A stretch of 56,937 nucleotides of DNA from Alphaproteobacteria bacterium (GCA_030433005.1 JAUILQ010000034.1:1-56937), one strand, 5' to 3'; counted from the stretch's first letter, positions 15,819-25,265 are shown. A program made the numbers and translations. Notes: generated by a model from the letters alone, not told the origin.

Positions 15819-17213
15819 CTAGTGCTCCAGGGCCTTGACCACGTCCTCGCACATCTTCTTGGCGTCGGCGAGCAGCATCATGGTCTGGTCCATGTAGAAC
15901 AGCGGGTTGTCGACGCCGGCGTAGCCGGTCGCCATCGAGCGCTTCACGAACAGCACGTTCTGCGCCTTCTCGACGTCGAGCACCGGCATGCCGTAGATCG
16001 GCGAGGTCTTGTCGGTCTTGGCCGCCGGGTTGGTGACGTCGTTGGCGCCGATCACGAAGGCGACGTCGGCTTCGGCGAACTCCCGGTTGATCTCGTCCAT
16101 TTCGAAGACCTCGTCGTAGGGCACGTTGGCCTCGGCGAGCAGGACGTTCATGTGCCCGGGCATGCGCCCGGCGACCGGGTGGATGGCGTACTTGACCTCG
16201 ACGCCCTCGGCCTTCAGCAGGTCGGCCATCTCCCTGAGCGCGTGCTGGGCCTGGGCCACGGCCATGCCGTAGCCCGGCACGATGATCACCTTGTCGGCGT
16301 TCTTCATCAGGAAGGCCGCGTCCTCGGCCGAGCCGGCGCGGTGCGTGCGGTCGCCCTGGTCGGCGCCGCCGCCGCCCGCGCTCTCGCCGCCGAAGCCGCC
16401 GAGGATCACCGAGAAGAACGAGCGGTTCATCCCCTTGCACATGATGTAGCTGAGGATCGCGCCCGAGGAGCCGACCAGCGCGCCGGTGACGATCAGCAGG
16501 TTGTTCTCCAGCGTGAAGCCGATGCCGGCCGCGGCCCAGCCCGAGTAGGAGTTCAGCATCGAGATCACGACCGGCATGTCGGCGCCGCCGATCGGGATGA
16601 TGATCAGCACGCCGAGCAGCAGGGTCAGCGCCACGATCAGCCAGAAGGCCGTGCCCGAGTTGGTCAGGCACAGCCAGACGATCAGCACGACGACGGCGAT
16701 GCCGAGCGCCAGGTTGAGGAAGTGCTGGCCCTCGAAGACCACCGGCTTGCCGCTGACCAGGCCCTGCAGCTTGCAGAAGGCGACGATCGAGCCGGTGAAG
16801 GTGATCGCGCCGATCGCCACGCCGATCGACATCTCGATCAGCGAGTTGAGCTTGACGTCGCCGGGCGTGCCGATGCCGTAGGCGCCGGGGTTGTAGAAGG
16901 CGGCCGCCGCGACGAACACGGCGGCGAGGCCGACCAGCGAGTGGAAGGCGGCGACCAGCTGCGGCAGCGCGGTCATCTGGATGCGGTAGGCGATGAAGCT
17001 GCCGATCGTGCCGCCGAGCAGGATGCCGCCGACGATGATGCCGAGGTTGAGCTCCTGCAGCTGGGTGAAGGTGGTCAGGATCGCGATCGCCATGCCGAGC
17101 ATGCCGAAGCGGTTGCCGTTGCGCGCCGTCTCCGGGTGCGACAGGCCGCGCAGCGCCAGGATGAACAGCACCGAGGCGACGAGGTAGAGCAGGGCGGCGA
17201 GGTCTTGGTTCAT
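15819..17213 (-). CDS. pntB: Proton-translocating NAD(P) transhydrogenase, beta subunit
   Basis: The membrane plus NADP(H)-binding subunit of transhydrogenase, which uses the proton gradient to make NADPH from NADH. The N-terminal ~260 residues are hydrophobic helices starting [20 protein letters not shown]. The C-terminal domain III has [17 protein letters not shown] (NADP-binding Rossmann variant), [18 protein letters not shown] and [10 protein letters not shown]. With 464 residues it is full length. It is third in the operon after pntAA and pntAB, with a 21-base gap to pntAB. Confidence 0.96.
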   Translation of the reverse strand: MNQDLAALLYLVASVLFILALRGLSHPETARNGNRFGMLGMAIAILTTFTQLQELNLGIIVGGILLGGTIGSFIAYRIQMTALPQLVAAFHSLVGLAAVFVAAAAFYNPGAYGIGTPGDVKLNSLIEMSIGVAIGAITFTGSIVAFCKLQGLVSGKPVVFEGQHFLNLALGIAVVVLIVWLCLTNSGTAFWLIVALTLLLGVLIIIPIGGADMPVVISMLNSYSGWAAAGIGFTLENNLLIVTGALVGSSGAILSYIMCKGMNRSFFSVILGGFGGESAGGGGADQGDRTHRAGSAEDAAFLMKNADKVIIVPGYGMAVAQAQHALREMADLLKAEGVEVKYAIHPVAGRMPGHMNVLLAEANVPYDEVFEMDEINREFAEADVAFVIGANDVTNPAAKTDKTSPIYGMPVLDVEKAQNVLFVKRSMATGYAGVDNPLFYMDQTMMLLADAKKMCEDVVKALEH

Positions 17214-17234
17214 GGCTCTTGCGCTCCCTGCCCG

Positions 17235-17702
17235 CTACTTGCCCTTGCCGCCGGCGGCGGGGCGCTCTTTCTTCTTGAACATCGACAGCATCCGGTTGGT
17301 CACCAGGAAGCCGCCGAAGATGTTGACGCTGGCCAGCGTCACCGCGACGAAGCCCATGATCTCCGAGAAGCCGGCGCCCGAGCCGGCGGCGATCAGCGCG
17401 CCGACGATGATCACCGAGGAGATCGCGTTGGTGACGCCCATCAGCGGCGAGTGCAGCGCCGGGGTTACCCGCCAGACCACGTGGTAGCCGACGAAGACGG
17501 CGAGCACGAAGACGGTCAGCCCGACGACGATCGGCGAGGCGGCGTGCTCGGCGGCCCCGCCGGCCACCGAGCCGAGGGCGTCGCCGCCGGAGGTCAGCGC
17601 GTCGCGGCCGGCGTCGCTCGCCATCGCGCCGAGATCGCGGGCCAGCTCGCCGGCCTCTTCGGCGGCCTCGCGCAGGCGCTCGCTCAGAGCCTCACTTGCC
17701 AT
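17235..17702 (-). CDS. pntAB: NAD(P) transhydrogenase, alpha-2 membrane subunit
   Basis: Small membrane subunit of three-subunit transhydrogenases (as in Rhodospirillum rubrum), contributing transmembrane helices to the proton channel. Residues ~57-140 hold about three to four hydrophobic helices ([57 protein letters not shown]). The ~55-residue N-terminal part is hydrophilic, Ala/Glu-rich and helical, longer than in many homologues (about 100-110 residues in all). The ATG at 17702 overlaps the end of pntAA by 11 bases. Confidence 0.92.
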   Translation of the reverse strand: MASEALSERLREAAEEAGELARDLGAMASDAGRDALTSGGDALGSVAGGAAEHAASPIVVGLTVFVLAVFVGYHVVWRVTPALHSPLMGVTNAISSVIIVGALIAAGSGAGFSEIMGFVAVTLASVNIFGGFLVTNRMLSMFKKKERPAAGGKGK

Positions 17703-19086
17703 TCTTCTCGGCCTCCTGGGATTCCGACGCCTTGGGTTCCGTCGCCTGGGATTCGCCCGCCTTCGCTTCCGACGGCTTCGGGGCCGCGCCCTGCTTGGCC
17801 GCCGTCTTCTTGGCCGGGGCCTTCTTCGCGGCCGTCTTCTTGGCGGTTGCCTTCTTCGCCGGCGCCTTCTTCGCCGCCGGCTTCGTCGAGGCAGCAGCCT
17901 TGCCGGCGGGCTTCGCGGCCGGGGCGGCGGCGCCGCCCTTGGCCAGCTCGGCCTTCGCCTGCTCCAGGTTTGGGTGGACGATGTCGCCGTCGCGGGTCAC
18001 CACGGTGCTCTTGACGATCTCGTCGTCCCAGTCGACGGCCAGCTTCTTCTCGCCCTTGTCCCAGAGCAGCGCCACCAGGTTGAAGAGGTTGGTGGCGTAG
18101 AGCTGCGAGGTGTCCGTCGCCAGGCGCGCCGGCAGGTTGCGGTGGCCGATGATCTTGACGCCGTGCCTGACGGCGATCTTGTCGGGCTCCGAGAGCTCGC
18201 AGTTGCCGCCGGTCTCGACCGCGAGGTCGACGATCACCGAGCCCGGCTTCATCGACTTGACCATCTCCGCCGAGATCAGCTTCGGCGCCGGGCGGCCCGG
18301 AATCAGCGCGGTGGTGACCACGACGTCCATCTTCTTGATCGTCTCGGCGATCAGCTCCGCCTGCTTCTTCTTGTAGGCGTCGCTCATCTCCTTGGCGTAG
18401 CCGCCGGCGGTCTCGGCCTGCTTGAACTCCTCGTCCTCGACGGCGACGAACTTGCCGCCCAGGGACTCGACCTGCTCCTTGGCCGCCGGGCGCACGTCGG
18501 TGGCGTGGACCACGGCGCCGAGCCGCCGCGCGGTGGCGATCGCCTGCAGGCCGGCGACGCCGGCACCCATGACCAGGACCTGGGCCGGGTTGACCTTGCC
18601 GGCGGCGGTCATCATCAGCGGGAAGGCGCGGCCGAACTCGGCCGCCGCGTCGATCACCGCCTTGTAGCCGGCCAGGTTGGCCTGGCTGGACAGCACGTCC
18701 ATCGACTGCGCGCGGGTGATGCGCGGCATGAACTCCATGGCGAAGGCCGTGACCCCGGCATCGGCGAGGGCCTTGAGGTCGGCGCCCGCCCGATAGGGAT
18801 CGACCAGGGCGAGCAGCAGGCAGCCCTTGTCGAAGGCCTTGGCCTCCTCGGCCGTCGGCCGTTGCACCTTGAGCGCCAGGCCCGCGCCCGAGAGCGCCGC
18901 CCGGGCGTCCTTGGCGAGCGTCGCGCCGGCCGCCTCGTAGGCCTCGTCGGTCAGGCTGGCCGCAGCGCCCGCGCCGCTTTCGACGGCGACCTCGAGGCCG
19001 AGGCCGACGTACTTCTTGACGACCTCGGGCGTCGCGGCCACGCGGGCCTCTCCCGGGCGCCGCTCCTTCAGGATGGCGATCTTCAT
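17692..19086 (-). CDS. pntAA: NAD(P) transhydrogenase, alpha-1 NAD-binding subunit, with long Lys/Ala-rich tail
   Basis: Soluble domain I that binds NAD(H) in transhydrogenase. Residues 1-380 follow the family: [20 protein letters not shown], the Rossmann motif [21 protein letters not shown], and [23 protein letters not shown]. The usual alpha-1 length is about 375-385. This protein continues for ~84 residues (roughly 381-464), first a Lys/Ala/Pro repeat resembling a histone H1-like tail ([23 protein letters not shown]), then an acidic Ser/Glu/Lys end. The ATG at 19086 overlaps the upstream DUF1194 stop by 4 bases (ATGA), and the 3' end overlaps pntAB by 11. The tail has the same GC-rich codon style and no frameshift. 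Confidence 0.94.
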   Translation of the reverse strand: MKIAILKERRPGEARVAATPEVVKKYVGLGLEVAVESGAGAAASLTDEAYEAAGATLAKDARAALSGAGLALKVQRPTAEEAKAFDKGCLLLALVDPYRAGADLKALADAGVTAFAMEFMPRITRAQSMDVLSSQANLAGYKAVIDAAAEFGRAFPLMMTAAGKVNPAQVLVMGAGVAGLQAIATARRLGAVVHATDVRPAAKEQVESLGGKFVAVEDEEFKQAETAGGYAKEMSDAYKKKQAELIAETIKKMDVVVTTALIPGRPAPKLISAEMVKSMKPGSVIVDLAVETGGNCELSEPDKIAVRHGVKIIGHRNLPARLATDTSQLYATNLFNLVALLWDKGEKKLAVDWDDEIVKSTVVTRDGDIVHPNLEQAKAELAKGGAAAPAAKPAGKAAASTKPAAKKAPAKKATAKKTAAKKAPAKKTAAKQGAAPKPSEAKAGESQATEPKASESQEAEKNGK

Positions 19087-20018
19087 GGGCGTTCCGCCGT
19101 TCGTCTTGTTTCGATCCCCTCGAGGGCCGCTACCATGCCGCGCCTCGCCGCCGCCCGCAAGGCCGCTGCCCGCGTCGCGGTCCCGGCGCTCTGCGCTGCC
19201 GGAGCGGACGCGTACGCCTGCGTGCGCGGTGCACGCGTCCGCTCGCCGACCAGCGGCCGGCCTTCGATCTCGCGGATCAGCTTGCGCCGCATCGCCGCCG
19301 CGATGTCGCCGTAGCCGGACGCAACCTCGACGAAAGCGCCGCTGCCGCCGATCAGCCGCCGGCGGTAGTAGGCCGCGAGGTCGGCCTCGTCCTGGAGGAT
19401 CGCCAGGCCGTTGATCGAGATGCCGCGCAGCAGGGCGAAGCGGCGGCCCTGGTCGATGTCGAGACTCCACTCGCGGAACGGCGTCTCGCTGCCGTCGCCC
19501 GACAGGTCGATGACCTTGCGCGGCGCGTCGAGGCCGCTGCGCTCGATCTGCCAGGCGGCGAACTGCAGGGCCTTGCCGATCCCGGTGCCGCCGCGCACCA
19601 CCCGGCGCGGGTGGCGCTCCAGCTGGGCGGCGACGCGTTCCGCGGCGGCGGGTCCGTCGATGCGGTGCCAGCCGCTGCTGTCCTTCGGCCGGTTGGCCTC
19701 CGACCAGACCGTCAGGTTGACAGCGATCGCGCCGTGCGCGCCCTCGGCGATGGCGCGCTGCACCGCCGGGTCGCGCAGCGCGGCGGCGATGCCGCCGAGC
19801 TGCAGGGCGTACTCGCCGTCGTCGACCGAGCCCGAGGCGTCGACCGCCAGCACCAGCAGCAGGTCGAGCGGCCCGGCCGCACGCGCCGCCGGCGCCAGCA
19901 GCAGCAGCGGCAGCGCGAGCAGCGCCGCCGCGCGTCGCCGGCTGGCCGGGCCGGGCCGGCTGGCCGGTCCAAGCCCGCGGGCGGGAGGAGGGGCGGAGGC
20001 GGCGCGGGGCTGGTCCAT
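19083..20018 (-). CDS. DUF1194 von Willebrand factor A-like exported protein
   Basis: A 311-residue protein with an N-terminal Arg-rich region and hydrophobic segment (AAALLALPLLLLAPAARA) that reads as a signal peptide. The mature part starts LDLLLVLAVDASGSVDDGEY, whose D-x-S-x-S is the MIDAS-like metal site of VWA domains; RVVRGGTGIGKALQFA and VIDLSGDGSE are the other conserved DUF1194 segments. Function unknown. The domain should end near EIEGRPLVGERT; about 50 low-complexity residues follow and run into the start of pntAA (4-base ATGA overlap). The ATG at 20018 is preferred over the TTG at 20027. Confidence 0.85.
   Translation of the reverse strand: MDQPRAASAPPPARGLGPASRPGPASRRRAAALLALPLLLLAPAARAAGPLDLLLVLAVDASGSVDDGEYALQLGGIAAALRDPAVQRAIAEGAHGAIAVNLTVWSEANRPKDSSGWHRIDGPAAAERVAAQLERHPRRVVRGGTGIGKALQFAAWQIERSGLDAPRKVIDLSGDGSETPFREWSLDIDQGRRFALLRGISINGLAILQDEADLAAYYRRRLIGGSGAFVEVASGYGDIAAAMRRKLIREIEGRPLVGERTRAPRTQAYASAPAAQSAGTATRAAALRAAARRGMVAALEGIETRRTAERP
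19202..19244. repeat. 12-bp perfect inverted repeat inside the DUF1194 3' end, upstream of pntAA
   Basis: GAGCGGACGCGT (19202-19213) and its exact complement (19233-19244) flank a 19-base loop. It lies about 116-158 bases before the pntAA start, in the part encoding the non-conserved C-terminal tail of the DUF1194 protein. No T-run follows in either direction. Confidence 0.6.
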
Positions 20019-20082
20019 CGGCCGCAAGATAGGTCGGCGTGGCGCTTCGCCGAGTCCCGCCGGCCGCGACGCTGTCTGCCTG

Positions 20083-21489
20083 TCAGCCTTCGGCCAGCTC
20101 GAAGCGCCAGACGACGCGCAGGCCCGGGGCGTTGTCCTGCAGCTCGAAGGTGCTCTCGTGCAGCTTGGCGACGGCCGCCGCCAGCGCCAGGCCGAGGCCG
20201 CTGCCCGGCAGGCTGCGGCTCTCGTCGAGGCGCACGAAGCGCTGCAGCACGGCCGCGCGCGCGGACTCGGGAATGCCCGGCCCGCGATCCGCGACGCTCA
20301 GTACCGCCCGGTCGTCCTCGCGGGCCAGGACCAGATGGATCTCGCCGCCGTCGCAGCCGTACTTGAGCGCGTTGTCGAGCAGGTTCGAGATCGCCTGCGC
20401 CAGCAGCTGGCGATGGCCGGCGATGGCCAGCGGCTCGGCCACCTCGGCGACCAGCCGGCAGTGCGACTCCTCGGCGAGCGGCTCGGCGAGCTCGCCGAGC
20501 TCGGCGACCAGTTCGTCGAGCCCGACGCGGGCCAGGCCGACACGCGTGATGCCGGCCTCGGCCTCCGCGATGGCGATCAGCGAGTCGAAGGTGCCGCGGA
20601 TCGTCTCGACGTCGCTCAGCGCCTGCTCGAGCACCTGGCGGTCGGCGTCGCCGAGGCCGCCGGGCTTCTCGGGATGCTCCAGGTCGTGCTCGCGCAGCGC
20701 CATCTCCAGGCGGCTGCGCAGCCGGGTCAGCGGGCTGCGCAGGTCGTGGGCCAGGCTGTCGGTGACCACGCGCATGCCGGTCATCAGCGTCTCGATGCGC
20801 GCCAGCATGCGGTTCAGGTTGTCGGCCAGGCGGTCGAAGGCGTCGCCGGTGCCGGTGAGCGGCACGCGCTGGGTCAGGTCGCCGTCGACGATGCGCCGGC
20901 TGGTCCGGCTGACCGTCTCGACCCGGCTCAGCAGGTAACGGCCGAGCAGCCAGCCGCCGAGCGCGCCGAGCAGCAGGGCGCCGCCGAGCCCCCAGGCGAC
21001 GGCCTCGAGGATCGTCCGCCGCAGCGCCTCGCGGGCGCCGAGGTCGCGCCCGACCAGCAGGCGGGCGCCGCCGCGCAGCTCGAAGGCGCGCGCGCCGACC
21101 TCGACCGGCTCGGTGTGCTCCAGCGTGCGGTACAGCTCGAGTCGCAGCCACTCGCCGTCGGGCCGTGCGCGCTCCGGCCAGGTGCTGAGGTTGCCGGCGA
21201 GGCGCCGTCCGCCGGGCCCGACCAGCAGGTAGACGTTGTCGGTGTCGCCGCCGGGCGCGCTGCGCTGCTCGATGACCTCGCGCAGGCGCGGCAGGCCCTG
21301 CTCGGCGAGCTGCTCGGCGAGGCCGCGCAGCTCGGCCTGCACGGTGTCGGCGACCTGGCGCTCGATGACGTCGATGCTCGACCAGTAGACGAAGGCGCCG
21401 AGCGCCGCCATCGAGGTCGCGAACAGCAGCGCGTAGAGCGCGGCGAAGCGGAAGCTCGCGCCGCGCCACCACCGCCGCGGCGTCGTCAC
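20083..21489 (-). CDS. Sensor histidine kinase with HAMP domain
   Basis: Inner-membrane kinase of 468 residues: TM1 ~13-36, periplasmic sensor ~37-162, TM2 ~163-185, HAMP to ~237, HisKA with phospho-acceptor His248 (DSLAHDLRSPLTRL), and an HATPase_c domain (NLLDNALKYG, DRGPGIP, GSGLGLALA). It starts with GTG at 21489, overlapping the response-regulator stop by 4 bases (GTGA), so the two are translationally coupled. The adjacent DegP-type protease gene on the same strand suggests envelope stress or metal sensing, but the signal cannot be read. Confidence 0.92.
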   Translation of the reverse strand: MTTPRRWWRGASFRFAALYALLFATSMAALGAFVYWSSIDVIERQVADTVQAELRGLAEQLAEQGLPRLREVIEQRSAPGGDTDNVYLLVGPGGRRLAGNLSTWPERARPDGEWLRLELYRTLEHTEPVEVGARAFELRGGARLLVGRDLGAREALRRTILEAVAWGLGGALLLGALGGWLLGRYLLSRVETVSRTSRRIVDGDLTQRVPLTGTGDAFDRLADNLNRMLARIETLMTGMRVVTDSLAHDLRSPLTRLRSRLEMALREHDLEHPEKPGGLGDADRQVLEQALSDVETIRGTFDSLIAIAEAEAGITRVGLARVGLDELVAELGELAEPLAEESHCRLVAEVAEPLAIAGHRQLLAQAISNLLDNALKYGCDGGEIHLVLAREDDRAVLSVADRGPGIPESARAAVLQRFVRLDESRSLPGSGLGLALAAAVAKLHESTFELQDNAPGLRVVWRFELAEG

Positions 21490-22163
21490 GCCTCTGCCGC
21501 CAGGCGATAGCCGACGCCGCGCACCGTGTGGATCAGCGGCGTCTCGAACTCGCGGTCGACCTTCTGTCGCAGCCGGCTGACGTGGACGTCGATGACGTTG
21601 GTCTGGGGATCGAAGTGGTAGTCCCAGACGCCTTCGAGCAGCATCGTCCGGGTCACGGTCTGGCCGCTGTGGCGCAGCAGGTACTCGAGCAGCTTGAACT
21701 CGCGCGGCTGCAGGTCGATCGACTTGCCCGAGCGGGTCACCCGCCGGGCCAGCAGGTCCATCTCCAGGTCGGCGACGTTGAGCTTGGTCTGCGCGCTCGC
21801 CGTGCCGCGGCGGCGCGACAGCGCCTCGATGCGCGCCAGCAGCTCGGAGAAGGCGAAGGGCTTGACGACGTAGTCGTCGCCGCCGGCCTTAAGCCCCTTG
21901 ACCCGCTCATCGACGTGGCCGACGGCGGAGAGGATCAGCACCGGGGTCTCGACCTCGGCGGCGCGCAGGGCCTGCAGGACGGCCAGGCCGTCGAGCTTCG
22001 GCAGCATGCGGTCGAGCACGACGGCGTCGTAGTCGCCGCCGGAGGCCAGGAACAGGCCCTCGCGTCCGTCGCCGGCCCGGTCGACCGTGTGGCCGGCCTC
22101 GCCGAGGCCCTTGGCCAGGTAGTCGGCGGTCTTGGCGTCGTCTTCGACGATCAGAATGCGCAT
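21486..22163 (-). CDS. OmpR/PhoB-family response regulator
   Basis: A 225-residue DNA-binding regulator. The receiver has E7-D8-D9, phospho-acceptor Asp51 (VVLDRMLP) and Lys101 (VVKPF). The winged-helix C-terminus includes LQPREFKLLEYLLRHSGQTVTR and the terminal recognition/wing DVHVSRLRQKVD..IHTVRGVGYRL. GGGGGAG lies upstream of the ATG. It is first in the two-gene operon with the kinase and is separated from degP by a strong intrinsic terminator, so it has its own promoter in 22164-22217. Confidence 0.95.
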   Translation of the reverse strand: MRILIVEDDAKTADYLAKGLGEAGHTVDRAGDGREGLFLASGGDYDAVVLDRMLPKLDGLAVLQALRAAEVETPVLILSAVGHVDERVKGLKAGGDDYVVKPFAFSELLARIEALSRRRGTASAQTKLNVADLEMDLLARRVTRSGKSIDLQPREFKLLEYLLRHSGQTVTRTMLLEGVWDYHFDPQTNVIDVHVSRLRQKVDREFETPLIHTVRGVGYRLAAEA

Positions 22164-22217
22164 GGCGTTCGAACTCCCCCTATCACCCTGTAAATAGTGC
22201 GTGTTCTGCGGTCTCGC

Positions 22218-22253
22218 AAAAGAAAGGGCCGGCCGCTTCCTGCGACCGGCCCT
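22218..22253 (-). terminator. Intrinsic terminator after the DegP-type gene
   Basis: On the minus strand a 12-bp stem with one wobble (22253-22242 with 22236-22225, loop AGGAA) is followed by TTTCTTTT. It begins 30 bases after the protease stop and isolates it from the downstream two-component genes. Confidence 0.85.
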
Positions 22254-22282
22254 CCCTGTCCCGGCCGACGGGGACGAAGGGG

Positions 22283-23743
22283 CTAGGCGTCGGCCAGGCG
22301 CAGTCCGAGGTACAGCGCGTTGCCGTTGCGCTTGACCAGCAGCGCCACCGCCTTCTTGTCCTCGTGCCGCGCCTCGTCGAGCACCTGCTCGAGCGTCGCC
22401 GGGCTGTCGACGGACTTGCCGTCGGCCTCGGCGATCAGGTCGCCGACCTCGAGGCCCTGGCGGGCCGCCAGCCCGTTCGGCGCGACGCCGGTGACGACGA
22501 CGCCGTCGGCGGCCTCCTCCAGGCCCATGCGCTCGCGCAGCTCCGGCGTCAGCGCCGAAAGCTTGGCGCCGAGCTTGTTGGACTCGGTCTCCTCCGGCTG
22601 GCTGGCCGAGGCAACCTGCTGCGGGTCGAGGCGGGCGATCTCGACGGTCAGGCTGGTCGGCTCGCCCTTGCGCAGCACGTCGACCGAGACGTCGCTGCCC
22701 GGCTCGACCGCGGCCACCAAGCGCGGCAGGTCGCGCATCGTCTCGATCCGCTTGCCGTCGAACTGGGTGATCAGGTCGCCGGAGCGGAAGCCGGCGGCCG
22801 CCGCGGGCGAGTTGTCGAACACCTCGGACACCAGCGCGCCGTGGCCCTCTTCCAGGCCGAAGGCCTCGGCGAGCTCGGGCGTGACCTGCTGAATCTTGAC
22901 GCCCAGCCAGCCGCGCTCGACCGAGCCGGTCTCACGCAGCTGCGTGATCACGTCGCGGGCCAGGTTGGAGGGGATGGCGAAGCCGATGCCGACCGAGCCG
23001 CCGCTCGGCGAGAAGATCGCCGAGTTGATGCCGATGACCTCGCCGTCGAGGTTGAACATCGGGCCGCCGGAGTTGCCGCGGTTGATCGCGGCGTCGGTCT
23101 GGATGAAGTCGTCGTAGGGGCCGGCGCCGATGTCGCGGCCGCGCGCCGAGACGATGCCGGCGGTGACGGTGCCGCCCAGGCCGAAGGGGTTGCCGATGGC
23201 CATGACCCAGTCGCCGACCTCCATGGCGTCGGAGTCGCCCCAGGACAGGGCCGGCAGGTCCTTGCCGGCCTCGACCTTGAGCAGCGCCAGGTCGGTCTTG
23301 GGATCGGTGCCCAGGACCTTGGCGTCGTACTCCTCGCCGTCGTCGAACTTGACGCTGACCTTGTCGGCGCGCTCGACGACGTGGTTGTTGGTCACGACGT
23401 AGCCGTCCTCGTCGATGACGAAGCCGGAGCCGAGACCGCGCATCGGCCGCTGCGGCCCGTTCTGGCCGGGCTTGCCGAAGCGCTCCAGGAAGTCCTCGAA
23501 GGGCGTGCCCTCGAAGGGATTGCCGCGCATCTGCGGCGCCTCCGCCGACCCGGCGGGGTTGGTCTGCTCGGCCGTGATCAGCACGACCGAGGGGCTGGCC
23601 TCCTTGGCGAGGCCCGAGAAGGACTCCGGCGCCGGCGCGGCGGCCGCCACCTGGGTCCAGACCAGCAGGCCACCGGCGAGCGCGGCGCCTGCCCAGCGAA
23701 GCGGCCGCTGCAGCGGCTGCGGCTTCGTCGTCTGGCTTTGCAT
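22283..23743 (-). CDS. degP: DegP/DegQ (Do-family) periplasmic serine protease
   Basis: A 486-residue periplasmic protease/chaperone that degrades misfolded envelope proteins. Signal peptide ~1-36 (ending VAAAAPAPE). The trypsin-like domain has catalytic His121 (TNNHVVE), Asp151 (KTDLALLK) and Ser225 (NRGNSGGP). Two PDZ domains follow (about 265-355, with GWLGVKIQ, and 385-480, with GVVVTGVAPNG). The start is the ATG at 23743 with GGGAGGT upstream; a TTG one codon earlier is also in frame. It is in front of a two-component pair on the same strand but separated by a terminator, an arrangement frequent in Alphaproteobacteria. Confidence 0.95.
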   Translation of the reverse strand: MQSQTTKPQPLQRPLRWAGAALAGGLLVWTQVAAAAPAPESFSGLAKEASPSVVLITAEQTNPAGSAEAPQMRGNPFEGTPFEDFLERFGKPGQNGPQRPMRGLGSGFVIDEDGYVVTNNHVVERADKVSVKFDDGEEYDAKVLGTDPKTDLALLKVEAGKDLPALSWGDSDAMEVGDWVMAIGNPFGLGGTVTAGIVSARGRDIGAGPYDDFIQTDAAINRGNSGGPMFNLDGEVIGINSAIFSPSGGSVGIGFAIPSNLARDVITQLRETGSVERGWLGVKIQQVTPELAEAFGLEEGHGALVSEVFDNSPAAAAGFRSGDLITQFDGKRIETMRDLPRLVAAVEPGSDVSVDVLRKGEPTSLTVEIARLDPQQVASASQPEETESNKLGAKLSALTPELRERMGLEEAADGVVVTGVAPNGLAARQGLEVGDLIAEADGKSVDSPATLEQVLDEARHEDKKAVALLVKRNGNALYLGLRLADA

Positions 23744-23835
23744 CAATGCACCTCCCGTGCGTTGAGGGTTCCGGGCGCCGCGGCGGTCGGCCGGGGCGCT
23801 CGGGACTGAGAATGGGAGGGGCCGCCTTACGGTCG

Positions 23836-23861
23836 CCTGTCCGGAAGATTAAGACCTGTCC
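23836..23861. promoter_or_regulatory. Direct repeat CCTGTCC in the degP/dadA divergent region
   Basis: CCTGTCC occurs at 23836-23842 and 23855-23861, start-to-start 19 bases, inside a looser palindrome CGCCTTAC (23823-23830) / GTAAGGCG (23870-23877). The 227-base region lies between divergent degP and the D-amino-acid dehydrogenase gene. The repeats could be binding sites for the neighbouring OmpR-family regulator, though the spacing differs from the usual 10-11 bases. Confidence 0.25.
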
Positions 23862-23970
23862 ATGTTCCGGTAAGGCGCGCCCGCCGGGGGTCCGAAGCGG
23901 CGCTTCCACGCGCCGCGCCGGGCCGTGTAAGCTCGCGCTTCTCGGGGGACCTGCGGGGAGAGGGCGCGCG

Positions 23971-25230
23971 GTGCGGATTGCGGTTCTGGGGGCCGGCCTG
24001 GCCGGCGTCACTCTTGCCTATCGGCTGCTCAAGGACGGGCACGAGGTCGTCGTCGTCGATCGTGGCGAGGCGGCCGCCAACTTCACCTCCTACGCCAACG
24101 CCGGGCTGGTCGCGCCGGGTCATGCCTACGCCTGGTCGTCGCCGAGCGCGCCGGGCATGCTGCTGCGCTCGCTGTGGCGCGACGACCAGGCGCTGCGGTT
24201 CCGGCCGAGCCTCGATCCCGCCCTCTGGCGCTGGACCCTGAAGTTCCTGGCGCAGTGCACGGCCGAGCGCGCGCGCATCAACACCACGACCAAGGTCCGT
24301 CTGTGCCGCTACGCCCAGGACTGCCTGCACCAGGTGGTCGCCGAGACGGGCGTCGACTACGACGGCCGCGGCGGCGGCCTGCTCTACCTTTACCGCAAGC
24401 CCGCCACCTTCGAGGCGGCGGTCGCCAAGATGGCGATCCTGACCGCCGAGGGCGTCGAGCTGCAGGCGCTGGACCCGGAGGCCGCGGCCGGCGTCGACCC
24501 GGCCCTGGCGCCGGTCAAGGAGCGGCTGGCCGGGGCGGTTTACGCGCCCGGCGACGAAAGCGGCGACGCCCGCCGCTTCACCCTGGCGCTCGCCGAACTC
24601 TGCGCGGAGCGCGGCGTCGTCTTCCGCTGGGGCGAGACGGTGACCCGTCTCGAGGTCGAGGGCGACCGCGTGCGGCGCGCGGCGACCGATCGCGGCGGCC
24701 TGGAGGCCGACGCCTTCGTGCTCGCGCTCGGTGCGCTCAGCCCGCGCCTCGTGCGCGGCCTGTCGCTCGACCTGCCGATCTATCCGGTCAAGGGCTACTC
24801 GGTGACCCTGCCGACGGCCGGTCGCAACAACGTGCCGGCCGTCGGCGGCGTCGACGAGGACAACCTGGTCGCCTACTGCCCGATGGGCGAGCGGCTGCGC
24901 ATCACCGCGACCGCGGAGTTCGCCGGCTACGACAGCAGCCACCGCCCGGCCGACTTCCGCTCCATGCTGCAGTCGGCGCGCGAGCTGTTCCCCGACGCCG
25001 GCGACTGGGAGCGGCCGGACTACTGGGCCTGCCTCAGGCCGATGACGCCGACCGGGATCCCGATCCTGGGCCGCAGCCGGCATCGCAACCTGTTCCTCAA
25101 CACTGGCCATGGCCACATGGGCTGGACGATGGCCTGCGGCACCGCCGAGATCGTCGGCGACGTCATCGCCGGGCGGCGCCCGGCGATCGACACCGCGGGC
25201 ATGACCCTGCCCTCGACCGCCCTGCATTGA
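23971..25230 (+). CDS. dadA: FAD-dependent D-amino acid dehydrogenase (DadA family)
   Basis: Oxidatively deaminates D-amino acids to 2-oxo acids at the inner membrane, passing electrons to the quinone pool. The 419-residue protein opens with the FAD dinucleotide motif IAVLGAGLAGVTLAYRL; conserved DadA segments include ANAGLVAPGHAYAWSSPSAPGML, PIYPVKGYSVTLP, LRPMTPTGIPILG and LFLNTGHGHMGWTMACG. The GTG at 23971 is preceded by GGGGAGAGG. A maleate-isomerase/racemase-family gene follows 35 bases later, so the pair probably acts on one amino- or dicarboxylic-acid substrate. The exact substrate is not determinable. Confidence 0.88.
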   Translation: MRIAVLGAGLAGVTLAYRLLKDGHEVVVVDRGEAAANFTSYANAGLVAPGHAYAWSSPSAPGMLLRSLWRDDQALRFRPSLDPALWRWTLKFLAQCTAERARINTTTKVRLCRYAQDCLHQVVAETGVDYDGRGGGLLYLYRKPATFEAAVAKMAILTAEGVELQALDPEAAAGVDPALAPVKERLAGAVYAPGDESGDARRFTLALAELCAERGVVFRWGETVTRLEVEGDRVRRAATDRGGLEADAFVLALGALSPRLVRGLSLDLPIYPVKGYSVTLPTAGRNNVPAVGGVDEDNLVAYCPMGERLRITATAEFAGYDSSHRPADFRSMLQSARELFPDAGDWERPDYWACLRPMTPTGIPILGRSRHRNLFLNTGHGHMGWTMACGTAEIVGDVIAGRRPAIDTAGMTLPSTALH

Positions 25231-25265
25231 TCCCCTCTGCCACCCCTGTTTCCGGAGCCAAGCCC

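Noticed and set aside
17692..17946. PntAA tail as a frameshift or sequencing artefact
   Set aside because: Codon use is the same as in the gene body, the frame continues to a stop that overlaps pntAB in the expected way, and the tail has ordered Lys-Lys-Ala repeats.
23748..23877. RpoE-type (GGAAC / TCTGA-like) promoter upstream of degP, from GGAAC on the minus strand at 23868-23864
   Set aside because: The -10 side (about 16 bases on) reads TCCGG or CTTCC, matching neither the RpoE nor the EcfG consensus well enough.
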